A stretch of DNA of 64,000 bases from positions 558,001 through 622,000 of the forward strand of contig JACKMX010000003.1 in the NCBI GenBank assembly GCA_024235175.1, written 5' to 3'. Position numbers and translations under genes: made by a program. Each line of letters begins with the position of its first letter. Within the stretch, counting starts at the first letter, position 1. Below the pieces are notes generated by a model. The model was not told where the DNA came from, made no database searches, and saw only the letters and a list, made by a program, of their open reading frames with translations. Source of the stretch: Chromatiaceae bacterium (GTDB lineage: Bacteria; Pseudomonadota; Gammaproteobacteria; Chromatiales; Chromatiaceae). Below, one piece after another: positions 41,787 to 51,082 of the stretch.

Positions 41787-42253
41787 GCGCTTTGTGCCAA
41801 TCCTTCAAATTGGTTAATAAGTTCAAGGATGTTCTGACTTTGTCCGGCTTCTCTTAAGCGGGAGCAGAATTTTTCATTGCTGAACAAGGTGGCTAGCTGA
41901 GCCAGCAGCTGCAGGTGCTCTTCGGTTGCCTGCTGCGGTACCATCAGCCCGAAAACGATATCAACTTTACGATTATCGATAGCATCGAAATCAACACCGG
42001 ACTGCAGTCGAACCAAGGCTCCGCACGCGTTTTCCACGCCTTCGATACGGGCATGAGGCAGGGCTATGCCTTGCCCCAGCCCGGTACTGCCCAAGCGCTC
42101 CCTTTCCAGCAGTTTGTCGAAAACCTGTTCCGAAGTCAGTCCTGGTGAGGCAGAAGCGAGCAGTGCTCCGACCTCTTCAAGTATACGTTTTTTACTGCCT
42201 GCCCCACTGTTCGGGCTGATTCGGTCTAACGTGAGAAAGTTCTCGGGAAACAT
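41783..42253 (-). CDS. ptsN: PTS IIA-like nitrogen regulatory protein
   Basis: A 156-residue EIIA-Fru/Ntr-type domain with the phospho-acceptor His67 in GIALPHARIEG. EIIA-Ntr regulates potassium transport and stress responses in enteric bacteria, not sugar uptake. It lies between hpf and hprK and overlaps hprK by 4 bp. Confidence 0.93.
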   Translation of the reverse strand: MFPENFLTLDRISPNSGAGSKKRILEEVGALLASASPGLTSEQVFDKLLERERLGSTGLGQGIALPHARIEGVENACGALVRLQSGVDFDAIDNRKVDIVFGLMVPQQATEEHLQLLAQLATLFSNEKFCSRLREAGQSQNILELINQFEGLAQSA

Positions 42254-42288
42254 GGGTATATTCCAGCCTGGGTTAACTTAGCTGCCGC

Positions 42289-42618
42289 TCAGGCATCAGT
42301 CGGTTCCGCTGTCTTGGGAACAGGACCTTTCCGGTGGTTTGTCTGTTTTTCCTTATGCTTCTTAAGCTGCCGGTCAAGTTTATCCACCAGACCATCTATG
42401 GCAGTGTACATATCCTCTTCTTCACAGTCGGCGAAGATATCGGCGCCATTAACATGCATCTTGGCCTCCGCCTTCTGCCTCAGTTTCTCCACACTCATAA
42501 TTACGTGGACATTGGTCACATGATCAAAATGACGCTCGAGGCGCTCAAATTTGGAATTCACATAATTGCTCATGGCTTCTGTGATGTCTACATGGTGACC
42601 TGTAACGCTTAGTTGCAT
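42289..42618 (-). CDS. hpf: Ribosome hibernation promoting factor
   Basis: The 109-residue protein has the HPF/YfiA fold: MQLSVTGHHVDITEAMSNYVNSKFERLERHF (split into segments here), with a basic patch RQLKKHKEKQTNHRKG near the C-terminus. It binds the small subunit and promotes 100S dimers in stationary phase. AAGGAG lies 6 nt before the ATG. It follows rpoN, the usual gammaproteobacterial position. Confidence 0.93.
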   Translation of the reverse strand: MQLSVTGHHVDITEAMSNYVNSKFERLERHFDHVTNVHVIMSVEKLRQKAEAKMHVNGADIFADCEEEDMYTAIDGLVDKLDRQLKKHKEKQTNHRKGPVPKTAEPTDA

Positions 42619-42645
42619 GGTTTGCTCCTTGAGAAAAGTTAGCCT

Positions 42646-44130
42646 CTATATGAGGCGTTTTCGCTCATTCGATGGTGGGATTGCCATCGATTCACGATAC
42701 TTTGCTACGGTCCGCCTTGCCACATTGATTCCCTCTTCTGCAAGAATACTTGCTATTTTATTATCACTGAGAGGCTTTTTGGGTAGCTCAGCGGTAATCA
42801 GTTTCTTGATAAGGGCTCGAATGGCGGTGGCGGAGCACTCTCCTCCCGCAGCCGTGTTGACATGGCTGGAGAAGAAATATTTGAACTCCAGTGTGCCCTG
42901 CGGCGTGTGCATGTACTTTTGTGTAGTCACCCTCGATATGGTGGATTCGTGCATTTCCAGGGATTCGGCAATGTCACGCAGTACCAGTGGCCGCATCGCT
43001 TCCGCTCCGTGCTCGAAGAAACCACGTTGAAACTCAACGATTTTAGTGGCCACCTTGAGCAGAGTTTCATTACGGCTCATCAGACTTTTAATGAACCAGC
43101 GGGCTTCCTGCATATGGTTCTTCAGGTAGTTGTTGTCATCGCTGTTGTCAGCCCGCCTTATCAGCTTGGCGTATTCTGGATTTACCCTCAGTTTGGGTGT
43201 CGCCTCGCTATTCAATTCCACATGCCAGACTCCGTCCTGCCTGCTGACGAAGACGTCTGGAACCACATATTGAGTTTCTGTGTCGGCAACCAGGGTTCCG
43301 GGTCGAGGGGTCAGTGATTGAATCAGCTGGGTGATCTCGAGCAAATCCTCTTCAGAGATTTTCAGCTTGCGTTTCAGCTGATTATGGTCCTGCTGCGCCA
43401 ACAGATCGAAATGCTCTGCGATGAGCGTAATTGCCTTGTCCAGATAAGGCTCACCTGCTGGGCGCTGCCGAAGTTGGATAAGCAGGGATTCCTGAAGACC
43501 ACGGGCCACGACGCCGGGTGGGTCGAACTGCTGCAACCGATGAAGTACGGCTTCCACTTCATCAATCTCGATACCCTCTTCATCCAGGCCGGATAGAATC
43601 TCCTCCAGCTCGGAAATAAGATATCCATCCTCGTTGACACCGTCGATAATTGCCAGGGCAATGGCGCGGTCAATGTCGGAGAAGGGTGTGAGGTTGAGCT
43701 GCCAGAGCAGATAATCGTGCAGCGTGCGGGCGCTGCGGCGTTGGTTCAGGTAGTCGCTGGAGTCGTTGTTATCGCGGCCGGCCGTACCGGAGGAAGGTGG
43801 CATGGCGCTGTCATATATGTCATCCCAAGCGCTGTCAACCGGTAGTTCATCCGGTAAATTGCCAGCTTCGGCGTTGATCTCCTTTTCGTTGTTGCTGTCG
43901 TTGTCGCCAGCGTTGAGTTTGGAATTTTCGGCTTTTCCATTTCCCGGCTGATTCAGCTCTTCCCGGGTTGAGCCCTCTTCCACGGTTTCCAGCATAGGGT
44001 TGGATTCGAGAGCTTCCTGAATCTCCTGTTTCAGGTCCAGCGTGGAGAGCTGCAGCAGGCGTATAGCCTGCTGCAGCTGTGGAGTCATGGTCAGATGCTG
44101 CCCGAGGCGAAGCTGAATAGTCTGCTTCAT
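42646..44130 (-). CDS. rpoN: RNA polymerase sigma-54 factor
   Basis: The 494-residue protein has region I at the N-terminus (LRLGQHLTMTPQLQQAIRLLQLSTLDL), an acidic region II (about 50-110), the core-binding region III, and the RpoN box with ARRTVAKYRESMAIPPSNERKRL at the C-terminus. It recognises -24/-12 promoters activated by enhancer-binding proteins. It sits between lptB and hpf as in other gammaproteobacteria. A 252-bp gap upstream holds no gene and may carry its promoter. Confidence 0.95.
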   Translation of the reverse strand: MKQTIQLRLGQHLTMTPQLQQAIRLLQLSTLDLKQEIQEALESNPMLETVEEGSTREELNQPGNGKAENSKLNAGDNDSNNEKEINAEAGNLPDELPVDSAWDDIYDSAMPPSSGTAGRDNNDSSDYLNQRRSARTLHDYLLWQLNLTPFSDIDRAIALAIIDGVNEDGYLISELEEILSGLDEEGIEIDEVEAVLHRLQQFDPPGVVARGLQESLLIQLRQRPAGEPYLDKAITLIAEHFDLLAQQDHNQLKRKLKISEEDLLEITQLIQSLTPRPGTLVADTETQYVVPDVFVSRQDGVWHVELNSEATPKLRVNPEYAKLIRRADNSDDNNYLKNHMQEARWFIKSLMSRNETLLKVATKIVEFQRGFFEHGAEAMRPLVLRDIAESLEMHESTISRVTTQKYMHTPQGTLEFKYFFSSHVNTAAGGECSATAIRALIKKLITAELPKKPLSDNKIASILAEEGINVARRTVAKYRESMAIPPSNERKRLI

Positions 44131-44382
44131 AAAGATTCAGGCCAATCCTGGTACGTTATTTGTATGGTTCATTGCACCTTCAATTCTAGCCGATATTTGG
44201 AGGCCAGATACAAATGCTTCTTTACAGTTTATTTGCGCTGCGTCAATCAGCGCCTCATACTCTGTTTCGGCAATTTTGCGCGCTTCTTTGATGGCAGCGT
44301 GATGTTCATGTAACAACTTGATTATTTTAATAATAAACTGAACAGGAACTATCGGATAGAGGAAATGAATTTGTTCCCCTCG

Positions 44383-45108
44383 TTACATTGTGAATTCGCT
44401 GCCCAAATAGACGGAACGAACTTGCTCGTCGGTGAGAATGCTATCCGGTTCACCTTCGGTTATGACCTTTCCCTCATATAGAATATAAGCTTTGTCACAG
44501 ATACCGAGAGTTTCCCGCACGTTGTGATCAGTGATCAGAACCCCGATCTTCCTGGAGCAGAGCTCATGGATAATATTTTGAATGTCCTTTACCGAGATCG
44601 GATCGATTCCCGCAAATGGCTCATCCAGCAGGATGAATCTGGGCTCTGTTGCCAATGCCCGGGCAATTTCCAACCGGCGCCTTTCACCGCCGGACAGTGA
44701 CATAGCCAAATTGCCGCGCAGGTGATTCAGTCCGAAATCCAACAACAGGCTATTGCAGATAGCGATCTGTTCATGGCGGGGCAATTCAGCGCGCGCCTCC
44801 AACATGGCGAGAATATTATCCCCCACGCTCAGCTTGCGGAACACCGAGGGCTCCTGTGCCAGATAGCCAAGTCCCAGCCGTGCCCGGGCATGCATCGGCA
44901 GGTTGCTGATATCATTACCGTTGATACTGATAGAACCGCCCTCGGTTGGAATCAATCCGGCGATCATATAGAAACAGGTGGTCTTGCCGGCACCATTGGG
45001 TCCCAACAGACCCACCACTTCGCCACTCGCCACATCCAGCGATACATTGTCTACTACCACACGGTGGCGATATTTTTTTGCCAGATTTCGGGCGCTGAGC
45101 AGGCTCAT
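44383..45108 (-). CDS. lptB: LPS export ABC transporter ATP-binding protein LptB
   Basis: A 241-residue ABC ATPase: Walker A GPNGAGKTTCFYMIAGL near residue 37, signature LSGGERRRLEIARA near residue 137, Walker B LLDEPFAGIDP, and the LptB-typical YLAQEPSVFRKL. It powers LPS extraction through LptFG. It overlaps lptA by one base and is followed, after 252 bp, by rpoN. Confidence 0.95.
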   Translation of the reverse strand: MSLLSARNLAKKYRHRVVVDNVSLDVASGEVVGLLGPNGAGKTTCFYMIAGLIPTEGGSISINGNDISNLPMHARARLGLGYLAQEPSVFRKLSVGDNILAMLEARAELPRHEQIAICNSLLLDFGLNHLRGNLAMSLSGGERRRLEIARALATEPRFILLDEPFAGIDPISVKDIQNIIHELCSRKIGVLITDHNVRETLGICDKAYILYEGKVITEGEPDSILTDEQVRSVYLGSEFTM

Positions 45109-45632
45109 TATTCTGCTTTCTTTTGCGGCTGAATTGCAATGCGGACCCGCTGTTTGCCCTTGGCGCTGGCCCCGGCTTTTACCTCTCCCTTGACTCTGTC
45201 GTAGGTAATTCGGTCGCTGCGGAAGGTGTCTTTTCCCTGGGTTATTATGGCGTCACCCACCATGAAGATAGTCTCGCTGTCCAGATGGTAATCCGCTGTT
45301 TTAGCTTGACCTTTGATCAACCCCTTGCTGCCTCCTGTCTGCTGTTCAAATTTGACCGGATTTCCTTCCGCCAGAATATGGTCCGATTTTTCGCCTTTTT
45401 GGGTGAGGGTAACTTTGTGGGCGCTAAGTTTGATGCTCCCCTGGGTGATAACCACGTTGCCGGTATAGACGCTCACCCCTGTTTTATCGTTTAAATCGGC
45501 GCCGTCCGCTTCGACATAGAGCGGTTGTTCCCGGTCGGATTCCAGTGCACCACAGAGGAGCGGGAGGATCAGCAGAGGGATGCAGGTCAGTTGCCGGGTC
45601 CAGTAACCGATTTGGGGTCTATTCGATTTCAT
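45108..45632 (-). CDS. lptA: Lipopolysaccharide transport periplasmic protein LptA
   Basis: The 174-residue protein (from the ATG at 45632, with AGAGGA 4 nt upstream) has a signal sequence (LTCIPLLILPLLCGA) and an OstA-like beta-jellyroll with VYTGNVVITQGSIKLSAHKV. It bridges LptC to the outer-membrane LptDE complex. An upstream ATG at 45653 would add 7 residues. Its start lies inside the end of lptC. Confidence 0.92.
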   Translation of the reverse strand: MKSNRPQIGYWTRQLTCIPLLILPLLCGALESDREQPLYVEADGADLNDKTGVSVYTGNVVITQGSIKLSAHKVTLTQKGEKSDHILAEGNPVKFEQQTGGSKGLIKGQAKTADYHLDSETIFMVGDAIITQGKDTFRSDRITYDRVKGEVKAGASAKGKQRVRIAIQPQKKAE

Positions 45633-46188
45633 ATCGTCCTCTAACTTTGGCAAGTAATTTTACGCGAATAGGCTGTGCAAACCAGATCTGCATTCCGGTC
45701 GACTCGACCCAGTCGTCCCGGCTTTTGGCATGTGCGTCGGCGTCAGTTTCGGCATAGTTGTTTTTCGGCTGAACCCGCAAATCGCTGGTGATGATTTGCA
45801 ATGGGCGAATACCAGGTGCCGCGGGGCGGTCGATCTTAACCTTTCCCTGCAACAGTACCAACTCCTTGTCTCCCGATACCCAACCGGTCTCTGAGCGCAC
45901 CTCCCAGGGAGGCCTGTTTTCGTCATAGATCGTCATTTTGGGCTTGCTTAACTCGGTGGTGTCATCATCCGGGAAATGAACCATTTTGTCTGCCGAAAGG
46001 CGCTTATCGGGTTTACCGTTGTCACCCATGGTAACCGCAGTAAAGTGGTTCAAATAGTAATCCGGGCTGTGCTCGGCCGCCGGTTGGTATTCGATACTTT
46101 TCTCCATTTTTCGAATCACCCAGCCACTGCCCAATATAAGCAGCAGAAGTATGCCTCCGATCAACAGATTCTTGCTGCCGGAAATCAC
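45619..46188 (-). CDS. lptC: LPS export system protein LptC
   Basis: A 189-residue bitopic protein with one N-terminal membrane segment (LLIGGILLLLILGSGWVI, about 7-24) and a periplasmic LptC jellyroll. It hands LPS from LptBFG to LptA. It overlaps kdsC by 4 bp and lptA by 14 bp, in the conserved order kdsD-kdsC-lptC-lptA-lptB. Confidence 0.93.
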   Translation of the reverse strand: MISGSKNLLIGGILLLLILGSGWVIRKMEKSIEYQPAAEHSPDYYLNHFTAVTMGDNGKPDKRLSADKMVHFPDDDTTELSKPKMTIYDENRPPWEVRSETGWVSGDKELVLLQGKVKIDRPAAPGIRPLQIITSDLRVQPKNNYAETDADAHAKSRDDWVESTGMQIWFAQPIRVKLLAKVRGRYEIE

Positions 46189-46706
46189 AGATATCTTTCC
46201 AGAGCGGTCGAAAGATTACCCTGTGCTTCCAGCAACAGGTCACACACTTCCCGGGCTGCACCACGGCCTCCACGGGCCGAAGTTATCCAATGGGCATGCG
46301 AAATGGCTTGCCTGTGAGCATCCTGTACAGCAATCGACAGCCCGACGTAACGCATTATCGGCAAATCGACCACGTCATCGCCAACGTAGGCGATCTGCTC
46401 CGATTTGAGCCCCAGCTTTTGTTGCAGCTCCTTGAGTGCGGGGAGTTTATTCTCCTGTCCCTGATAAACATGCTTGATACCCAGGCTCTCCATACGTAGC
46501 GCGACCACATGCGAATTGCGTGCGGTGATGATGCCGATTTCAACGCCCGATCTCTGCAGCATTTTCATGCCGAGGCCATCTTTCGAGTTAAATGCTTTGT
46601 ACTCCAGACCGTCATCCCCGAGAAACAGAGTGCCATCGGTGAGTACACCGTCCACGTCAAAAACCACCAGTTTTATAGCGGCTGCCTTTTCAAGTGTTTC
46701 CTTCAT
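46185..46706 (-). CDS. kdsC: 3-deoxy-D-manno-octulosonate 8-phosphate phosphatase
   Basis: A 173-residue HAD phosphatase with the nucleophile motif FDVDGVLTDG near residue 17, the second motif near ITARNS, and the GDDVVDLPIM metal motif near residue 107. It removes phosphate from Kdo-8-P. The short C-terminal tail is typical of tetrameric KdsC. It follows kdsD by 13 bp. Confidence 0.94.
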   Translation of the reverse strand: MKETLEKAAAIKLVVFDVDGVLTDGTLFLGDDGLEYKAFNSKDGLGMKMLQRSGVEIGIITARNSHVVALRMESLGIKHVYQGQENKLPALKELQQKLGLKSEQIAYVGDDVVDLPIMRYVGLSIAVQDAHRQAISHAHWITSARGGRGAAREVCDLLLEAQGNLSTALERYL

Positions 46707-46719
46707 TTAAATAGTCCAT

Positions 46720-47712
46720 TTACACAACTCCGGCACGCAGCAGATCATGCATATTGATAGCGCCGATCAGTTGATGCTCCTGGTTGACAATCAGCAAGGC
46801 ATTGATTTTATTCTGCTGCATGATCTGCAATGCCTCTGCTGCCAGCAGATTGGAAGTAGCCGTTTTACAATCTCTCGTCATAAAGTCCCGTACCAGGCTT
46901 CGATTGAGATCGATCTCCTGGTCGAGTGTGCGTCTGAGGTCTCCATCGGTGTAGATTCCTGCCAGATGATTGTCGCCGTCAACGATCGCGGTCATACCCA
47001 ATCCCTTTTTTGTCATCTCCACCAACGCATCCTTCAAGTGAGCCTCGGCAGCCACCGCCGGTATTTCCGCTCCTGAATGCATGATATCCGAAATATGCAA
47101 GAGAAGACGGCGCCCGAGGCTGCCACCGGGGTGGGAGCGCGCAAAATCCTGTTCGGTGAATCCTCTAGCTTCCAACAGGGCAATAGCCAGCGCATCACCC
47201 ATAGCGAGCGCGGCAGTGGTACTGGAAGTTGGTGCCAGATTGAGGGGGCAGGCCTCCTGCGCTACGCCCACATCGATGTGCACATCAGCTTCCAGGGCCA
47301 GATTCGAAGCAGAATCACCAGTCAGAGCGATCAGCGGGATGCCGAGCCGCTTTATTATTGGAATGATGGTCAGCAGCTCTCGTGTCTCGCCCGAATTGGA
47401 TAAGGCCAGTACCACGTCTTTGTCCGTAATCATGCCCAAGTCTCCATGGCTGGCTTCGCCGGGGTGGACAAAAAATGCCGGACTTCCGGTACTGGCGAGG
47501 GTCGCCGCAATTTTACCGCAGATATGCCCCGACTTTCCCATACCGGTCACCACGATGCGGCCTTTGCAGGCGAGCATGAACCGGCAGGCACGGACGAATT
47601 CGTCCGTTATCCGGCTGCTCAGGCCGAGCACAGCGGCTGCTTCGTTTTTAATGACTGCCAGACCTAGGGCCTTAAGCCGATCTGATTCTTCTATACTGGG
47701 ATTGTCGTTCAT
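46720..47712 (-). CDS. kdsD: Arabinose-5-phosphate isomerase
   Basis: A 330-residue protein with an N-terminal SIS domain (GMGKSGHICGKIAATLASTG near residue 58; ALSNSGETRE) and two C-terminal CBS domains (about 205-325). It makes arabinose 5-phosphate for Kdo synthesis. The ATG at 47712 was chosen; an in-frame TTG 24 bp upstream is less likely. It heads the Kdo-Lpt gene block. Confidence 0.94.
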   Translation of the reverse strand: MNDNPSIEESDRLKALGLAVIKNEAAAVLGLSSRITDEFVRACRFMLACKGRIVVTGMGKSGHICGKIAATLASTGSPAFFVHPGEASHGDLGMITDKDVVLALSNSGETRELLTIIPIIKRLGIPLIALTGDSASNLALEADVHIDVGVAQEACPLNLAPTSSTTAALAMGDALAIALLEARGFTEQDFARSHPGGSLGRRLLLHISDIMHSGAEIPAVAAEAHLKDALVEMTKKGLGMTAIVDGDNHLAGIYTDGDLRRTLDQEIDLNRSLVRDFMTRDCKTATSNLLAAEALQIMQQNKINALLIVNQEHQLIGAINMHDLLRAGVV

Positions 47713-47744
47713 ACCATCTGCGGGAAAGTGGAGCAATGCGCAGC

Positions 47745-48191
47745 CTAATCAATGAAGAATTGCTGCTGCAGTGTGGTCTTTATATGCTTTTCGGCACCGG
47801 CCGGTAGCACATCCAGGGAGAAACTGAGTGTCTCGTTGTCGACGATGGGAAAGTCCCCAATATAGTAGATGGCCGCTCCTTCCCGAATCTCACGCAGGGG
47901 TATATTCTGGATCTGGCCTATCAGATTGGTTGACTGGGCATGGATCTGAGCGCTGACCGGTACACCGGTGGTGCCTTCCTCATCCTTGATTACGCTGACA
48001 TTAAGCAACCCCCGGAATTTACTGCGGATGATCTGATAGCTACCTGCAATGTCCGGTGTCAGAATAGCAGTCGGGAAGGCGTTGTGATGGACAGTGTAGC
48101 CCGCTTGCCTGGTACTGTTTTCAGCGGTAGCCAGCAATGGCGTCAGAAGTAAAAGTGATGCCGAAACGATTGCCGATAGTGCAGTATTCAT
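47745..48191 (-). CDS. DUF4426 domain-containing periplasmic protein
   Basis: A 148-residue protein with a signal peptide (ALSAIVSASLLLLTPLLATAE, split here; cleavage after ATA is likely near residue 23) and a small beta-rich DUF4426 domain beginning YTVHHNAFPT. Function is unknown. It lies downstream of the YggT/DUF167 genes, a placement shared with other gammaproteobacteria. Confidence 0.85.
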   Translation of the reverse strand: MNTALSAIVSASLLLLTPLLATAENSTRQAGYTVHHNAFPTAILTPDIAGSYQIIRSKFRGLLNVSVIKDEEGTTGVPVSAQIHAQSTNLIGQIQNIPLREIREGAAIYYIGDFPIVDNETLSFSLDVLPAGAEKHIKTTLQQQFFID

Positions 48192-48355
48192 CGAATCTCC
48201 CCTGAAAATTTCAAATTTGTCTTCCGCTCAGTAATGTGCGCCGGGTACATTGGGATTGATGCCTCCCTTTTTACCGTTAAGTATAAGTGCTTTCCATTTC
48301 GGCAGGTAAAATAATGGTTGGGATATCAGAGTTGACTTCTGCCTGGAGTTATCGA

Positions 48356-48655
48356 TCAGGTGTCCACCACGGGAACCGGTATTTTTTTGGGGTCCTGTAT
48401 ACGCACTCCCTTGGTGCGGCTGTTGGCGCCGCTTTCCAGAATCACCTTGCTGCGGCTCACACCGAAGGACTTCGCCAGAAATCGCAACAGATGCGCATTG
48501 CCCTTGCCCTCCAGTGGAGGGGCGGTTATACGTACTTTAAAGTAGTCACCCTGGGGTGCTACGAATTCATCCTGGCTGGCGCGAGGCTGTACCCGCAGAT
48601 ACAAAAGCAGATCCCGCTGCTCCCAACGATACCAGGATGTCGCATCGTTTCTCAT
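48356..48655 (-). CDS. DUF167 family protein, YggU-like
   Basis: A 99-residue protein with the DUF167 core LYLRVQPRASQDEF and VRITAPPLEGKGNAHLLRFLA, then GVSRSKVILESGANSRTKGVRI. The family is widespread and small, and its role is unknown. It overlaps the yggT stop by 4 bp, so the two are likely co-translated. Confidence 0.9.
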   Translation of the reverse strand: MRNDATSWYRWEQRDLLLYLRVQPRASQDEFVAPQGDYFKVRITAPPLEGKGNAHLLRFLAKSFGVSRSKVILESGANSRTKGVRIQDPKKIPVPVVDT

Positions 48656-49230
48656 CTGAATGGGGTGCCGGTCAGCATTTGCAATGGGGGCAGCAACAGC
48701 ATTTTGAGAAGGGTCAGGCCCACCATTACAAACATAGGTGAAAGATCCATGCCGGATAGCGTCGGTACTATCCTGCGGGCGGGTCGCAGCAGCGGTTCGG
48801 TAAGGCTGTGTATAAGGCTTAGTACCGGATTATAGGTACCTGGATTGATCCAGCTTACTATCACCTGAATAAGAATCGCGAAGAGAAAAACGTTGAGTGC
48901 CAGATTGATCAGCTCGGGTAAGGACCAGGCAAAGGTGGCTGCCAAATGGGTCCCCATGCCGGAAACTATCACGATCAGGGCCAGTTCAAGGCTTTGCAGC
49001 AGCCACATCAACACGATTGCCCCCAGATCAATTCCGGCCATGCCGGGTATCACTCGCCGTAACGGATTCAGCAATGGAGCTGTCATTTTGACGATGAATT
49101 GCGATATCGGATTGTAAAAATCGGCGTGGGTTAGTTGCAACAGAAAACGCAGCATCACCAGCAGAATGTAGAGCCCAAACAGAAACTGTATCAGGAAAAC
49201 CAGCGGATTGGAGAGGTAACTGATTCCCAT
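48652..49230 (-). CDS. YggT family membrane protein
   Basis: A 192-residue protein with two repeats of the YggT domain, each with two membrane helices; the motif FLLQLTHADFYNPISQFIVKMTAPLL... is split here, and the second copy reads VIVSWINPGTYNPVLSLI. The family is linked to cell division and osmotic tolerance in some bacteria, but no biochemical role is fixed. It overlaps proC by one base. Confidence 0.9.
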   Translation of the reverse strand: MGISYLSNPLVFLIQFLFGLYILLVMLRFLLQLTHADFYNPISQFIVKMTAPLLNPLRRVIPGMAGIDLGAIVLMWLLQSLELALIVIVSGMGTHLAATFAWSLPELINLALNVFLFAILIQVIVSWINPGTYNPVLSLIHSLTEPLLRPARRIVPTLSGMDLSPMFVMVGLTLLKMLLLPPLQMLTGTPFR

Positions 49231-50090
49231 TAGTTGTTCCCCAGCATTGCGGAGATCTCTTCGGAGCGCTCCTTGGCATCCCTCAGGGCCTGCCTGAAAA
49301 GATTCCGGACACCGCCGGCTTCAAGTGTTTTCAGCGCACTCTCCGTCGTGCCTCCGGGTGATGTGACATAGCTGCGCAGTGTGGCGGGCCCCTCACTGCT
49401 CTCCATGGCCATGCGGGCTGCTCCAAGAGCTGTTTGAAGTGTCAGCAGACGAGCGATGTCGGCCGGCAGGCCAAGTTCCGCGCCGGCCTGCTCAATCGCT
49501 TCCATGACCAGGAAAAAGTAGGCCGGTCCGCTGCCGGAGAGAGCCGTGACAGCATCCATTAAATCCTCCTCTTTCACCCAACAGGTCAATCCAACGGAGC
49601 GCAAGATGGTCTCCGCAATGCTCCGTTGTTGCTTTGTGACTCCCGCAGCTGCATGCAGCACGGTTGCGCCGGCCTGCAGCATCGCCGGAGTGTTGGGCAT
49701 GGTGCGGATCAATGCAACATTATTGCCCAACCACTTCTGCAGATGCGCCTCCCTGACACCTGCCGCGATCGAAATCACCAGTGGGCGGTACTGCTGAACT
49801 GCCTCCGCCAGATCTTTCGCCACTTTCTCCATGGCCTGAGGTTTGACTGCCAGTACCACTACATCTGCTTGCTTGACGGCGTCCAAGTTATCGCTGGCGG
49901 AACGGATGCCAAATCGAGCGGACAAGGAAGCGAGTTTTTCGCCATCGGTGTCGCTGGCATAAATTTTGGCGGCGCTGTAGCCGTCTGCCACCAGTCCGCC
50001 GATCAGGCTGCCGGCCATGTTGCCGCCACCGATAAAAGCGATGGTTCTGGTGCTCATGTCCGGAAGTTTACCTGCACTTTTTTGATTCAT
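49230..50090 (-). CDS. proC: Pyrroline-5-carboxylate reductase
   Basis: A 286-residue NAD(P)H-dependent enzyme with the Rossmann motif IAFIGGGNMAGSLIGG near residue 17, the MPNTPAMLQAG region near residue 130 and the C-terminal SGSGPAYFFLVMEA helix. It makes proline from pyrroline-5-carboxylate. The start at 50090 has AAGG 5 nt upstream; an ATG 33 bp downstream (50057) would give the more usual length of 275. Confidence 0.93.
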   Translation of the reverse strand: MNQKSAGKLPDMSTRTIAFIGGGNMAGSLIGGLVADGYSAAKIYASDTDGEKLASLSARFGIRSASDNLDAVKQADVVVLAVKPQAMEKVAKDLAEAVQQYRPLVISIAAGVREAHLQKWLGNNVALIRTMPNTPAMLQAGATVLHAAAGVTKQQRSIAETILRSVGLTCWVKEEDLMDAVTALSGSGPAYFFLVMEAIEQAGAELGLPADIARLLTLQTALGAARMAMESSEGPATLRSYVTSPGGTTESALKTLEAGGVRNLFRQALRDAKERSEEISAMLGNN

Positions 50091-50147
50091 GATTGCCTTG
50101 CCGTCAATTGAGATACTCGGATACTTTATATTTTCTTGGCCGCTTAT

Positions 50148-50852
50148 TCATCTTCCGTGCTCACCCTTTGGGTTTCTGGGGCCGAATATCGCTGTTCCCA
50201 CCCGTACAATCGTGGCCCCTTCTGCGACTGCCGCCTCCAGGTCGCCGGTCATTCCCATTGACAGGGTCTCCAGGCTGGATTCGGGCGATTTCAGTTGATC
50301 CCTGAGAAGGCGCAGCCTGTGAAAGGCGATACGCTGGTTTTCCACTCCCTGGACCGGTGCCGGCAGAGTCATTAGTCCGCACAGCCGGAGACGGGGAAGC
50401 TCCTTGAACTCAGCAATGAGATTCCGAGCCTGATCAGGAGTTATACCCCCCTTGGTATCCTCTGTGTCCACCTGAATCTGCAGACAGATATTCAGTGGTG
50501 CCAGTTTACGGGGGCGCTGCTCATTGAGTCGCCTGGCGTGCTTGTGACTCTCCAGACTGTGAACCCACTGGAAGTTTTCAGCGATATCCCGGGTTTTGTT
50601 ACTCTGGATCCGGCCAATGAAATGCCACTCTATTTGCAAATCACGAAGTTGCCCGATCTTCTCCAGTGCCTCCTGCAGGTAACTTTCGCCAAATCTGTGC
50701 TGACCCGCTGCCAGCGCTTCACGAATATCCGCTGCAGGACGGGTTTTGCTGACTGCAAGCAGCTGGACCGATCCCGGCGGGCGATTATAGTGCTGCTCGG
50801 CCGATCTGATCCGGCTGTCTACTTCCGCCAGGCGGATTGCAATGGAACTCAT
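50148..50852 (-). CDS. yggS: Pyridoxal phosphate homeostasis protein YggS
   Basis: A 234-residue TIM-barrel PLP-binding protein with the PLP lysine Lys36 in LLAVSKTRPA, FGESYLQEA, WHFIGRIQSNK and LSMGMTGDLEAAV. It buffers free PLP and affects amino acid and vitamin B6 balance. It is divergent from pilT, an arrangement conserved in Pseudomonas and related bacteria. Confidence 0.94.
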   Translation of the reverse strand: MSSIAIRLAEVDSRIRSAEQHYNRPPGSVQLLAVSKTRPAADIREALAAGQHRFGESYLQEALEKIGQLRDLQIEWHFIGRIQSNKTRDIAENFQWVHSLESHKHARRLNEQRPRKLAPLNICLQIQVDTEDTKGGITPDQARNLIAEFKELPRLRLCGLMTLPAPVQGVENQRIAFHRLRLLRDQLKSPESSLETLSMGMTGDLEAAVAEGATIVRVGTAIFGPRNPKGEHGR

Positions 50853-51082
50853 GGAACTATTCCATAAATAATTGATTTATTTCAAACTGAACCCGTAGTT
50901 TCAGCTAAACGGGAAATTAAAGCAAAATGTCACTTGAGCCGTTATGATTAAAGTCTGCTGCGGCCAATATGTCGCTGCGGCTGACAATCGGTAAAATAAC
51001 CTGGCTGACAGCCACCGTACAGCGAGTTACGGTTTCTGCCGTGTTATTTGGAGCCTTTTTCAGAAATACGGGGATTAATTAG

